Part shown: positions 27,027 through 35,620 of the stretch, one piece after another
How positions within the stretch are numbered: position 1 is the stretch's first letter
Layout: every line of letters begins with the position of its first letter
NCBI RefSeq assembly: GCF_014201145.1
Contig: NZ_JACHDP010000001.1
Coordinates: 930,001-994,000, forward strand
Direction: 5' to 3'
Source of the DNA: Micromonospora parathelypteridis
GTDB taxonomy: Bacteria > Actinomycetota > Actinomycetes > Mycobacteriales > Micromonosporaceae
Length of the DNA stretch: 64,000 nt
Translations under genes and position numbers: made by a program
Notes under the pieces: generated by a model
Database searches by the model: none
What the model was told of the DNA's origin: nothing
The model's input: the letters and a program-made list of their open reading frames with translations, nothing else

Positions 27027-27080
27027 GAAGGGGCCGCGTCGTCGCTGCGGAGCTCTCGCGGGATGACGGCGCGGCCCTTC
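27027..27080 (-). terminator. Strong hairpin downstream of the defence-like operon
   Basis: Arms GAAGGGGCCGCG... (27027-27043) and ...CGCGGCCCTTC (27062-27080) pair over about 17 bases. It lies 32 bases after the small ORF that ends at 27112 and probably terminates the leftward operon. Confidence 0.5.
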
Positions 27081-27111
27081 AACGTCACGGGGTACCTGCC
27101 CCGATCTTGCC

Positions 27112-27270
27112 TTACCTGGGAAGTGCCCTTAAAGGCGTGCTGGTGAAGTCCTCGATCTGTTGCAGCAGGTCGCGCCCTTCGGCCGCCAGGTCGGAGTGCG
27201 ATCCGGCTTGGTCGCCGAAACTACCGGTCGTCGGTCGGTACGTCCTCGAGGTGCTCGATCTCGACGACAT
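27112..27270 (-). CDS. Small overlapping ORF (52 aa) after the gasdermin-like gene
   Basis: It starts with an ATG at 27270 inside the 3' end of the preceding gene, in a different frame, and runs to TAA at 27112. The second half (ending DLAAEGRDLLQQIEDFTSTP followed by LRALPR) has strongly G/C-biased third positions and an amphipathic helix pattern, like real coding sequence. The first 15 residues are low-complexity and may not be native. It could be a fifth small operon product, or the original C-terminus of the upstream protein separated by a frameshift. I cannot assign a function. Confidence 0.4.
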   Translation of the reverse strand: MSSRSSTSRTYRPTTGSFGDQAGSHSDLAAEGRDLLQQIEDFTSTPLRALPR

Positions 27271-28003
27271 GTAGTCCCCTGCCGTCGACCGGCAGTTCCT
27301 CGTGGATCTGGTCGCCTCGGTCGCTCATCGAGGCCTTCGACGACCACCAGGGATCCCGTACGCAGCGGCCCCGCCACAGCAGGGTCGTCTCGGTGGGGCT
27401 GACGAAGTAGCCGGCCAGGCCCCGCCGGGTACCGAGGGCGATCCCCGCGCCGGCGGCCGCCAGCGGCTGGCCGGCGACCGCCGCCGTCACGCCGAGGTCG
27501 ACGAAGGCCTCGCCGTCGGAACTGCCCGAGACCACAGTGATCGCCGGTCCGCCGCGGGCCACCTCGCTCACCAGCACCCAGCCCCGCTCCCACCTCCCGG
27601 CCCGGTGCCGGGCGAGAATCCGCCGGTCGACCTCGGCGAGGTTGGCCAGGCTCTGGACGGTCACCTCGTCGGCCTTCAGGACGAACGCCCCGGCCCGGGA
27701 GAACCGGATCCGCAGCCCGGCGTTGCCCTGGGCGATGCCGCTGACCGTGGGGTCGCCGTCGGCCGCCAGCCAGGTACTCACCTGGGCGCCGTCCTGCGAG
27801 GCGTAGTCGTAGCCGGTCGGAACGCCGGCAAGGTCCGGCGTGAAGGGGATGCCGAGTGCGTCCAGGGTGGTGTGCTTCACCCAACCCCCGTCGTCGAAGA
27901 CACCGACGTCGCCGAGTTCCATTCGGGCACCGGGCAGCCAGACCGGCAGCCGGTCGAACCGACCCCGGGTCTCGTGCCAGAGACTGCTCAACAGGCTGGT
28001 CAT
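27221..28003 (-). CDS. Putative effector of the CHAT/STAND operon, gasdermin-like by strand order
   Basis: A 260-residue protein without signal peptide or obvious membrane helix. It has an initial helix (SSLWHETRGRF), a strand-turn-strand unit (RMELGDVGVFDDGGWVKH), THTL-type segments leading to LDALGIPF, a helix-rich middle (VQSLANLAEVDRRILARHRA), then GWVLVSEVARG and a final beta run (GYFVSPTETTLLW). This order resembles the pore-forming N-terminal domain of gasdermins, whose bacterial members are about 250-280 residues and are cleaved near the C-terminus by a neighbouring caspase-like or CHAT protease. The start overlaps the CHAT gene stop in an ATGA junction, so both are translated together. 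The family assignment is inference from pattern and context; a CHAT substrate or other effector of unknown fold is the alternative. Confidence 0.6.
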   Translation of the reverse strand: MTSLLSSLWHETRGRFDRLPVWLPGARMELGDVGVFDDGGWVKHTTLDALGIPFTPDLAGVPTGYDYASQDGAQVSTWLAADGDPTVSGIAQGNAGLRIRFSRAGAFVLKADEVTVQSLANLAEVDRRILARHRAGRWERGWVLVSEVARGGPAITVVSGSSDGEAFVDLGVTAAVAGQPLAAAGAGIALGTRRGLAGYFVSPTETTLLWRGRCVRDPWWSSKASMSDRGDQIHEELPVDGRGLHVVEIEHLEDVPTDDR

Positions 28004-29283
28004 CGGGCGCCTCCGTCGGCGGGACCGGCGTGCGTGGGAACCGGCTCGATCCGCAGGCCCGCGTACGCGTGGATGGAATACAGCAGTCCAAGCGGGTTGC
28101 CGCGGTCCTGCAGCAGCCGCCACTTCGCCTCGTGCAGTGCCTGCCCTACGTCGTGCCGCTCGACAAGTAGGTTCAGGTAGAACCACTTCGAGATCTCCGC
28201 GGCGATCCGGTCCGGCACATTCGCGATGGTGCCGATGATGCCCCGGTTGCGGTTGTGCCGGAACGGTTTGTGCAACGATGCCGCGCTCGTCGGGTCCATC
28301 GCCACGGTGCCGCAGCCGTTCAGGAACACCAACGGCATGTCCGGTCGTGACCCCGGTCGGGCGGCTATCATCTCGGCGGCCCAGATCCGCATCATCTCCT
28401 CGGCGAGTTCCTCCAGCGGTACCACCAGCTTTCGACCCTGCTCGTCGGAGAGGTGGTAGGCATACCGGGTGGTGTCGCCGTCGGCTGCCTGGCAGTGACA
28501 GGAGAAGTGCACCACCTGGTCGAGCGGGCCGTCCCGGTTGTGGTCAAGCCCCAGCGCCGGGTCGCAGAGTTGCTGCGCCAGCGTCGGTGCCGCCGGGTCG
28601 TCGCTGTCTTTCGGGTACGGCCCCTTCAGCAGGAACAGGGCATCCTTGCCCCGGAAGAAGCCCACCTCCTGCTGTACACCCGGGAAACTGGCGTCGTACA
28701 CCATCCGGATCGGGAGTCCGTCCCAGCCGTTCAGGGAGGTGGAATCGGGCACGTGGTCCGGGTCGCGGCGTTCGACGACAGCCGCGAAGCCAGGGAAGGC
28801 CAGCGCGGCCCGTTCCAACTCTGCCTGGTTGCCGGCCCGCACCGTCGACGTCGGCGCGAACAACGGCAACAACTCCCAGGGGAAGTACTGGTCCGTCTCG
28901 GCGATGGCGTGGATCAACGGGGTACGGCTCTGCCTGCTCTGCCAGGTCGGGCAGGCCGCCTGCAGGAACAGCGACAACCGGGGGAAGTCCCGTTGCGGGT
29001 CGTGTAGCACGTCGAAGAGAAATATCCGCCCGGCAGCCGCGAGGTTGCCGAGCGCCTCGCCCGCGGCGTCGGTCGCCACCGGCCAGCACTGCCGACAACT
29101 CGCGGCTATCCGACCGACTCGCTTCCCGAGCTTGGCGCAATGTTCGCGCACGATATCCGCGTCGACCAGTTGGATGTCAGTCGGCGCCGGCCCGCGGGCC
29201 GCGGTGAGCCGCAGGCAGATGCCCTTGTCGGTGACCGTGGTCCGGGCCGTCACCTCAGGCGAGCGGAACAGTGGCAGGTCCAC
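28000..29283 (-). CDS. CHAT-domain caspase-like protease
   Basis: A 427-residue protein whose C-terminal half is a CHAT domain. QYFPWELLPLF gives the PWE hallmark, VVHFSCHCQA contains the catalytic-type His (about 263), and LVFLNGCGT the catalytic-type Cys (about 324); the last block (QALHEAKWRLLQ, YSIHAYAGL) is the typical CHAT end. The N-terminal 110 residues are unassigned. CHAT proteases are found in bacterial conflict systems, where they cut partner proteins after activation. The gene overlaps the upstream STAND gene by 29 bases and the downstream candidate effector by 4, so the three products should be made in fixed ratio. Confidence 0.88.
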   Translation of the reverse strand: MDLPLFRSPEVTARTTVTDKGICLRLTAARGPAPTDIQLVDADIVREHCAKLGKRVGRIAASCRQCWPVATDAAGEALGNLAAAGRIFLFDVLHDPQRDFPRLSLFLQAACPTWQSRQSRTPLIHAIAETDQYFPWELLPLFAPTSTVRAGNQAELERAALAFPGFAAVVERRDPDHVPDSTSLNGWDGLPIRMVYDASFPGVQQEVGFFRGKDALFLLKGPYPKDSDDPAAPTLAQQLCDPALGLDHNRDGPLDQVVHFSCHCQAADGDTTRYAYHLSDEQGRKLVVPLEELAEEMMRIWAAEMIAARPGSRPDMPLVFLNGCGTVAMDPTSAASLHKPFRHNRNRGIIGTIANVPDRIAAEISKWFYLNLLVERHDVGQALHEAKWRLLQDRGNPLGLLYSIHAYAGLRIEPVPTHAGPADGGAR

Positions 29284-32200
29284 CCACGCTCTCCTCCCCG
29301 GTTACCGCCAGCAGCCGGATCGGCAGTGACTGCACAAGCCGACCCGACGACAGCAGGGTGATTCGCAGTTCGTTCGCACCGGGCTCGCCGATCCGCAGGG
29401 TGCTGTCCAAGCGGGCCAGTCCGCCCTCGACCCGGCAGGTGGTACGCAGTTCCGGGTCGGACACGTCGACGAACGGCGCGTCGACCAACAGAGTGAGGTC
29501 GACGTCGTCGGCCCGGACGCCGGTGCTGACGGCGAGCGGGCGCCAGACCCGCGGGCCGGCTAGGGCGGGCCGCCGCCCCGGCTCGTCCGCGAAGGCCGGT
29601 TGCCCGGTCGCTACGAGCACCGTGAGGTGGCACAGTTCGCCGACCGGGATGCGCCAAGTCGGCGGCAGCTCCTCGTCGTGGGCCGTTTCGGCGCCGGTCA
29701 GCCCGGCGCCGAGCGCACCGCGGAACGCGACCGGTTCGGCCGGGGTGAGCGTCAGCCGGAGCTCATCCTGCACCCGGTCGACCACCTGGCTGCTCAGGCG
29801 GGCCGCCAGGCGATCGGTGACAGCCGGCGACAAGTTGACCGGACCGCCGCCCATCGGCATCGGACCGCGCCCCGGCCATCCGTCGACCGGGACGACCACC
29901 GGCAGTCCGACGCCGGGCGCCTCGGCCCCGGCCGGGGCGACCTCCTCCAGCAGGCCGAGCACCGCGCGCAGCCCTGCCCAGTCCTTCAGCTCGCCGAACG
30001 TCATGGCGGCGTCCATCAACAGCTGCCGCCCGCCGGTCCGATCCCCTGCGCGCAGCCGGATCTCGCCCTTGACCCGGGTCAGCCGCGCGGTGAGCGGAGC
30101 CAGTACCTCCGGCTTCTCGCCCGATCCCTGCACCGCGGCCAGCTCGCCCTCGGCCGCGTGCGCGACGTGGTCCGCCTCCACCGGCCGGCCCATCGCCAGG
30201 ATCGCCCGGGCCAGCAGGCACTGGGTCCGCACCGTCCCGAGCGGGTTGCCCATCTGGCGGAAGGTCAGCAACGCGTGGGCGGCTCGCCGGACCGCGGTCG
30301 CAGCGAGTTCCGGGTCGCGACCGTCGCCGCCGCCGGTCCCGTCCTCGTACTGGTCGAGCGCGAGACGTGCGGTCCGGTACCGCACGTTCGCGACCCGGCG
30401 CAGGTCCCCGTCGACCAGCCGGGCGGCCTGACCGAGGTAGTCACTGGCGGACTGCCAGTCCCCCCGTCGGCGACCCGCCTCGGCCAGGGAGAGATAGATC
30501 CGGTAGCGGGTGGCGTCGGAAAGCCCGGGGTCGAGCAGTTCGTCGTAGACGGCCTCTGCCGTGTCGACGTGGTGCGCCTCGGCGAACAGGATCCGGATCA
30601 GTCGCTGCGCCGGTCCGTCCCCTATGGTCTCGGCCCGGGCGAGCGCGTCCTCCAGCTTCTCGACCGCGCGCTGGTACGCGGCGGCCTGCAGGAATCCCTC
30701 ACCCATCTTCCGCAGGGCGATCGCGATCCGGCGCTCGGCCTCCTCGCGCGCCGCCGACCGGTCCCCGAGCAGCCGGTGCGACAACGCGATCGCCCGGTCC
30801 AGGTCTTGCTCGGCGTCCCGGTACCGTTCGACGGCCACCAGGAAGGTGCCCTTGGCGAGCAGCACGTCCACCTGGGCGAGGACGTTGCCGTCGCGCTCGG
30901 CGGCGCGGGCCGCCTGGGCGTACGCCGCCAGAGTCGCGGCCGAGCTCACTCCCTCGGCGACACAGCCGTCCAGCCAGGCGCCGACCCGCCAGCGCAGCTG
31001 CGTGCCGAAACCGGTGTCCGGCAGGGCCGCGGTGTCGTCCAACACCCGCAGCAGGTTGGGGTACTCGGCCCGGACCCAGGCCTCCGGATGGTCGGCGATC
31101 CGCTGCGGGTACTTCGAATCCGGCGCGAGCCAGTCCATCGGCCCGGCGTACACGAAGTCGTCGTGCAGGACGGCGAGCACCGCGCTGACCACCTGGACGT
31201 AGGCAGCGGTGAGCTGGTCCAACGCCCACTCGCGCTCGTGCGCCGGAATCCGGGCGGCCTGTGCGCTGGCGAACAGCCGGACCAGCGGGTGGAGCCGGTA
31301 CCGGGCCACCTCCGACACCTCGTCCATGCCGAGGTCTTCGAGCAGTTGGGCCGCGGACAGCCGGTCGACCAGGGCCTCCACCTCGGCCGGCGGCAGGTTC
31401 ATCAGCGGACCCAGCACCCACGGCACGAAGGTGGGCGACGGAATCAGCGCGAGCATGGCCAGCGCCTGCTGTTCCTTCGGCAGCAGACGGCCGTACTCAG
31501 TCTGGAGGTGGGCCCGCAGGGACCGACCGGGGCGGTCCAACCAGCCGAGCCGGGACCGCGGCTCGCGCAGCAGCCCGGCGATCTGACAGATGTCGGCGCC
31601 GTCGTTGGAGACCCGCTCGGCGGCGGCCCGGACGGCGAGCGGGAGCCGTCCGCACAGCGACACGATCTCGGCGGCACATTCCGGCCGGACGCTCTCGGCG
31701 GTCCGGGAGACGGCCCGGAAGATGGCCAGCGCCTCGTCGTCGTCTGGCAGGCCCAACGCGTACGACGGTTCGGCCAGCGGGTCGGACCAGGTCATGCCGC
31801 GCCGACAGGTGATGATCACGGCGGCGGCGGAGTCGCTCGGCAGTACGTGCCGGACCTGGTCGGCATTGCGGGCGGCATCCAGGATGAACAGGATCCTCTT
31901 CTTCGCCGTCAGCGACCGGAAGACCATCGCCCGGCCGACCGCTGTGTCGGGCATGTCGCTCCAGCCCAGCGCCAGAAGGAGCTCCTTGAGGATCTCCATC
32001 GGTGTGCGGGCGGCGCCACCGGTGCCGAGGTTCACGAACAGTTGCCCGTGCGGGTAGCGCCGGGCCAGCCGCCGGGCCAACTCGTCGGCCAAGGCGGTCT
32101 TGCCGACCCCCGGCATTCCGTGCAGGAGCAGGATCACCGGTCCGGCGGCTCCGCGTCGGTCCGCCGTCCGCCGTCCACCACGCCGGAAGATCGACCGTAC

Positions 32201-32650
32201 GCCGCCGGTGCGAGCCGCCCGTTGCACGTCGTGCAATCCCTGCAGGTCGGCCAGTTCACGCTCGCGGCCCCGGAAGAGCTCGTCGCGGGGCGGCAGGGTG
32301 GGCACCACCTGGTTGCGCCACCAGCCCAGCCATTGGGCCAACCGGAAGCGCGGCTCCGTCCGGTCCCGGCGCGGTCGGGCAGGCTTGGCGCGCTTGCTCT
32401 TGCGGGCGGAGGGCGGGTCCACAAGCGACTGCTCGTAACTGGCCTCCGGCGACTCGACCAGGATCACCGCGGCCGCGCCGAACGCGCCTATCACCAGCAG
32501 CGCCGCCAGTTGCAGGTCGGCGGGAATCTTGTCGTAGACGGTGCCGAGCACGCTGGCCAGCACGGTCACCGCAGCGGCGATCAGAAGCCGGAACCGCCTG
32601 AGGCGTCGGCGTGCCCGCCGGATCAACCAGCGTAACGACAAGGAAGCCAT
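29255..32650 (-). CDS. Membrane-anchored STAND (NB-ARC) NTPase with helical repeats, large
   Basis: An 1,131-residue signal-transducing ATPase. Two hydrophobic helices (about 22-38 and 47-66) after an Arg-rich start anchor it in the membrane. The NTPase follows with Walker A GMPGVGKT (178-185) and Walker B ILFILDAA (253-260), then ITCRR and GLP-type helical NB-ARC segments. From about 480 to 960 come TPR-like helical pairs rich in Ala/Arg. The last 150 residues form a probable beta-sandwich (LTVLVATGQPAF, LRITLLSSGRLV). STAND proteins with this layout sense a trigger through the repeats and oligomerise with ATP. It is second in the operon, upstream of the CHAT gene, and is its likely activator. 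Confidence 0.85.
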   Translation of the reverse strand: MASLSLRWLIRRARRRLRRFRLLIAAAVTVLASVLGTVYDKIPADLQLAALLVIGAFGAAAVILVESPEASYEQSLVDPPSARKSKRAKPARPRRDRTEPRFRLAQWLGWWRNQVVPTLPPRDELFRGRERELADLQGLHDVQRAARTGGVRSIFRRGGRRTADRRGAAGPVILLLHGMPGVGKTALADELARRLARRYPHGQLFVNLGTGGAARTPMEILKELLLALGWSDMPDTAVGRAMVFRSLTAKKRILFILDAARNADQVRHVLPSDSAAAVIITCRRGMTWSDPLAEPSYALGLPDDDEALAIFRAVSRTAESVRPECAAEIVSLCGRLPLAVRAAAERVSNDGADICQIAGLLREPRSRLGWLDRPGRSLRAHLQTEYGRLLPKEQQALAMLALIPSPTFVPWVLGPLMNLPPAEVEALVDRLSAAQLLEDLGMDEVSEVARYRLHPLVRLFASAQAARIPAHEREWALDQLTAAYVQVVSAVLAVLHDDFVYAGPMDWLAPDSKYPQRIADHPEAWVRAEYPNLLRVLDDTAALPDTGFGTQLRWRVGAWLDGCVAEGVSSAATLAAYAQAARAAERDGNVLAQVDVLLAKGTFLVAVERYRDAEQDLDRAIALSHRLLGDRSAAREEAERRIAIALRKMGEGFLQAAAYQRAVEKLEDALARAETIGDGPAQRLIRILFAEAHHVDTAEAVYDELLDPGLSDATRYRIYLSLAEAGRRRGDWQSASDYLGQAARLVDGDLRRVANVRYRTARLALDQYEDGTGGGDGRDPELAATAVRRAAHALLTFRQMGNPLGTVRTQCLLARAILAMGRPVEADHVAHAAEGELAAVQGSGEKPEVLAPLTARLTRVKGEIRLRAGDRTGGRQLLMDAAMTFGELKDWAGLRAVLGLLEEVAPAGAEAPGVGLPVVVPVDGWPGRGPMPMGGGPVNLSPAVTDRLAARLSSQVVDRVQDELRLTLTPAEPVAFRGALGAGLTGAETAHDEELPPTWRIPVGELCHLTVLVATGQPAFADEPGRRPALAGPRVWRPLAVSTGVRADDVDLTLLVDAPFVDVSDPELRTTCRVEGGLARLDSTLRIGEPGANELRITLLSSGRLVQSLPIRLLAVTGEESVGGPATVPLA

Positions 32651-32674
32651 CCCATCTGGACCGGTTGGAGAGCA

Positions 32675-35137
32675 TCAGATTCCCGCTCGGGTGCCGGCCG
32701 GATCGGTCGGCTGCCGGCCGACCGCGGCCAGCCACTCCCGGACACCCGGCAACGGTCTCAGCGGTTGAGCGGGCAGTGAGGACTCCACCTCAAACAGCAG
32801 CCGGCCTGCCCGCCGTACGCCCTGCTCGTCACCGAGCTTCGAGAACGCCTGTTCGGCAGCGGAGAGCAGGTCGACCGCTTCCTGGCCGCGCCCGGCCCGG
32901 TGGTACGCCACCGCCAGCCAGGTCGCCGACTCCGCCTCGATCCAGCGGTCCCCGCAGCGGCGGAACGTCCCATGACACTCCTCCAGCTCCGGGGCGGCCC
33001 CGTTGAGGTTCCCGTCGGCGAGGTGCGCCCGGCCCAGGGCGAGCCGCGCCCAGCCGCTGCCGTAGCGGTGCCGCAACGTGGTGAACCCTTCCAACGCCGC
33101 GGAGCTGAATTCGCGGCTCTGGTCGTACTTGCCGAGGTCGAGGAGGGTCAGGGCGCGGTACAGCCGGATCCACGGCCGGCGGAGCCGCTGCAAGCCGTCG
33201 GGGTCACCAGTGAGCAGCTCGGCCTCGGCGAGGGTGGTGGCCGCCGCCGCCAGCTCCCCGCACTCCCGCAACACCTGCGCGTACGCCAGCAGCACCGCGG
33301 GCAGTTGCCGCACGCCGGACGGTCCCGCGCCCGCACACAGCCGTCGAGCCTGGTCGAGGTACTGGGTGGCCGCCTCCAGGTCCTTGAGCGGCGCCTGGAG
33401 AGCGGTCAACTCGGAGAGCACCCGGATGTGCTCGTCGCGGTCGTCGGCGTTCCGGACGCTGCGCTCGGCGGCGAGCAGGTCCGCCTCGGCCTGCGGCAGT
33501 TGGCGTAGCCGCCGGCGCAGGCTGCCGCTCACCCGCAGTGCCCGGGACAGCGTGCGCGGCGACTGACTGCCGCGTTTCCCGGCGTCTTCGGCGTAGGTCA
33601 TGGCCTCGTCGATCCAGCCGAGTTCGGCGTTGACCTCGGCCAGCGCGGCGAGGGTCAGACCTTCCTCGCTGGCTAGCGCCAGCGCCCCGGAGTCGCTGCT
33701 GGAAAGCGCGGCGGCGCGTTCCCGGCAGAACGCGAGCGACTCTCGGGCGGAGTTCAGGGCGGCGTCGAGTTCGCCCCGGTCCAGGAACGCGAAGACCGTC
33801 CGGCGCAGGAAATCGTCGGCGTTGCGTTCGTTGCGCCGGCGCCGTCCCTCGGAGAGTCCCCGACGGGCGCGCTGCTGCTGCGGCCGCGTCAGGTGGCTGC
33901 CGAGATGGGTGGCGGCGTAGGCGTGGACGTAGACCGGTACCCGGAAGGTCAGCAGCCCGGAATGGTCGTCCACCCGACGTTCCACGAACCGGGCTGAGGC
34001 GAGGTGGTCGAGGAACCGGCCGGCGACGTTTTCGGGCATGGTGCGGTCGGCGAAGGCGCCGTTGAACAGCATCGCCAGCATCCACCGCTCGACCCGGCGC
34101 CGGTCGGTCAGGCCGAGCAGGACCAGCGCCTCCCGCTCCTCGAGGGTGAGCAGGGCGAAGGCCAGGTCGAGGATGCCGGAGAAGGCGACGACCTTCTTTC
34201 GTTGCGGATCGGTGGCCATGTCCCGCATGCGCCGGACGGCGATCTCCAGGGTCCAGTTCTTGCGTACCGCGAGCACCGCCCCGGCCATCTGGATCGCCAC
34301 CGGATAGCCGGCCGCGGCGGCCACGATCTGCTTCGCCTCTGCCGGTTCGGCGCCGATCCGGTCGCCCCCGACCAGCCGGTCGAGCAGTGCGGTGGCCGCC
34401 TCGTCCCGCAGCGGCTCCAGCGCCACCGGGAACTGTCCAGGGAACCCGGGGACCGCGCCGCGGGCGGTGACCATGGTGAGGCACCCGGGGCCGGCCGGCA
34501 ACAGCGGTCGGATCTGGTCCGGGTCGCCGACGTTGTCGAGGATGACCAGCACCCGCCGGCGCCGCGTCCAGTCCCGGTACCAGCGGCCGAGATCCGCGCG
34601 CTCCGGCATGACCTCCCGTGGCCCACGTAGGGCCCGCACGAACGTCTCCAACCGGTCCTCGGTCAACTGGTCGTCGGAGCTGTCGAACCGGAGCATCAAC
34701 TGCCCGTCGGGATACTGGTCCGACACCAGGTGGGCCATCCTGATCGCCAACGCGGTCTTCCCGACCCCGGGTTCACCGTGGATGACGATCAGAGCGTCGC
34801 CGTCCCTGTCGGGCCGGGCCAGGTGGTCACACATCTCATCCAACTCACGGTCCCGGCCAGCCAGCAGGCCGGGCGGCGGGGGCAGTTCGGCGGGCACGAT
34901 CCGCTGCCGTCGCGAGCTGCCGGAGGCCAGGTCAAGACCGCCGGGCACGACCGCCATCGCGGGAGCCGCCGCACGGCGGCGACGGATCAGCGTGTGGATC
35001 ATCCGCGCAACGAACGCACCGACGACGATCGCGGCGACCGGGGAGAGAAAGTCGTACGTCAAAGTGCTGGCGCTGGGGAAGCCGAGTGGTAGCGCGAACA
35101 GGATGGAGTGTGCCGCGTTAACCGATCGCATCGCCAC
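32675..35137 (-). CDS. Membrane-anchored STAND (NB-ARC) NTPase with TPR-like C-terminus, first gene of operon
   Basis: An 820-residue protein with one or two hydrophobic N-terminal segments (about 10-47), Walker A GEPGVGKT (121-128), Walker B VLVILDN (196-202), a MVTARG sensor-type segment, and the GYPVAIQMAG winged-helix-linked block typical of NB-ARC ATPases. The remainder from about 420 to 790 consists of TPR-like helix pairs (for example ALAEVNAELGWIDEAMTYAE). It precedes the second STAND gene by 24 bases, so both belong to one transcript. GAGGAGTG is the ribosome site. Two different membrane NTPases in one operon suggest either a sensor/adaptor pair or two alternative triggers for the same protease. 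Confidence 0.85.
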   Translation of the reverse strand: MAMRSVNAAHSILFALPLGFPSASTLTYDFLSPVAAIVVGAFVARMIHTLIRRRRAAAPAMAVVPGGLDLASGSSRRQRIVPAELPPPPGLLAGRDRELDEMCDHLARPDRDGDALIVIHGEPGVGKTALAIRMAHLVSDQYPDGQLMLRFDSSDDQLTEDRLETFVRALRGPREVMPERADLGRWYRDWTRRRRVLVILDNVGDPDQIRPLLPAGPGCLTMVTARGAVPGFPGQFPVALEPLRDEAATALLDRLVGGDRIGAEPAEAKQIVAAAAGYPVAIQMAGAVLAVRKNWTLEIAVRRMRDMATDPQRKKVVAFSGILDLAFALLTLEEREALVLLGLTDRRRVERWMLAMLFNGAFADRTMPENVAGRFLDHLASARFVERRVDDHSGLLTFRVPVYVHAYAATHLGSHLTRPQQQRARRGLSEGRRRRNERNADDFLRRTVFAFLDRGELDAALNSARESLAFCRERAAALSSSDSGALALASEEGLTLAALAEVNAELGWIDEAMTYAEDAGKRGSQSPRTLSRALRVSGSLRRRLRQLPQAEADLLAAERSVRNADDRDEHIRVLSELTALQAPLKDLEAATQYLDQARRLCAGAGPSGVRQLPAVLLAYAQVLRECGELAAAATTLAEAELLTGDPDGLQRLRRPWIRLYRALTLLDLGKYDQSREFSSAALEGFTTLRHRYGSGWARLALGRAHLADGNLNGAAPELEECHGTFRRCGDRWIEAESATWLAVAYHRAGRGQEAVDLLSAAEQAFSKLGDEQGVRRAGRLLFEVESSLPAQPLRPLPGVREWLAAVGRQPTDPAGTRAGI

Positions 35138-35620
35138 TCCTCGGTTGAGTCACTACATCATGCCGCTCCGAGGCGAACCAAAGCCAGGTCGTTGGTCCCT
35201 TCGGGATCGATAGTGGTCGTCGGGGACGAGGCACATACGGTCTAATTGAGGAGCCGCGATGGCCCTTACGGCCAATTGCGTTGCGGAGGACATTTCGCCG
35301 CGCTCCGGGCTGATTCCGGGGTCCCGCCGACCCCTGGTCAGCCGATCACCGCCGGTTGAAGTGCCGCCAATTGCGCTACCGTCCCTGTTCGGCGAGTTCG
35401 TAGCGGGGCAGTACGGCCAGGTCGTCGAAGGTCCGCGAGCCGGCGAGCCGCAGGTTGATCCGGTCCTCCGGGACGCGACGTTCTTCGGGATGGCTCGCAT
35501 TTACAGTAGACAGCTCAGAGCCGGCCGGGCGTACCCCACAGGCCCACCGGAGAAAAACCCGGGTCCGGTGTCGCCGGAAAACCTCTCGATCTGAGCGACG
35601 GTGATCGACCACAATGAACT
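35138..35620. other. Promoter region of the STAND/CHAT operon, no confident gene
   Basis: This 480-base divergent gap must hold the leftward operon promoter and the rightward kptA promoter. On the minus strand, about 35400-35500 reads as a coding-like peptide (RINLRLAGSRTFDDLAVLPR), perhaps a remnant. The plus-strand open frame at 35259 looks like its shadow. CACAAT ending 4 bases before the kptA GTG is a possible -10 of a leaderless transcript. Confidence 0.4.

Noticed and set aside
26906..27274. 122-residue plus-strand frame between the ArsR operon and the effector gene
   Set aside because: It covers repeat A, a hairpin and the antisense of two minus-strand frames; no coding evidence of its own.
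29600..32635. 1,011-residue plus-strand frame opposite the large STAND gene
   Set aside because: Antisense to a gene with intact Walker motifs; composition typical of shadows in high-GC DNA.
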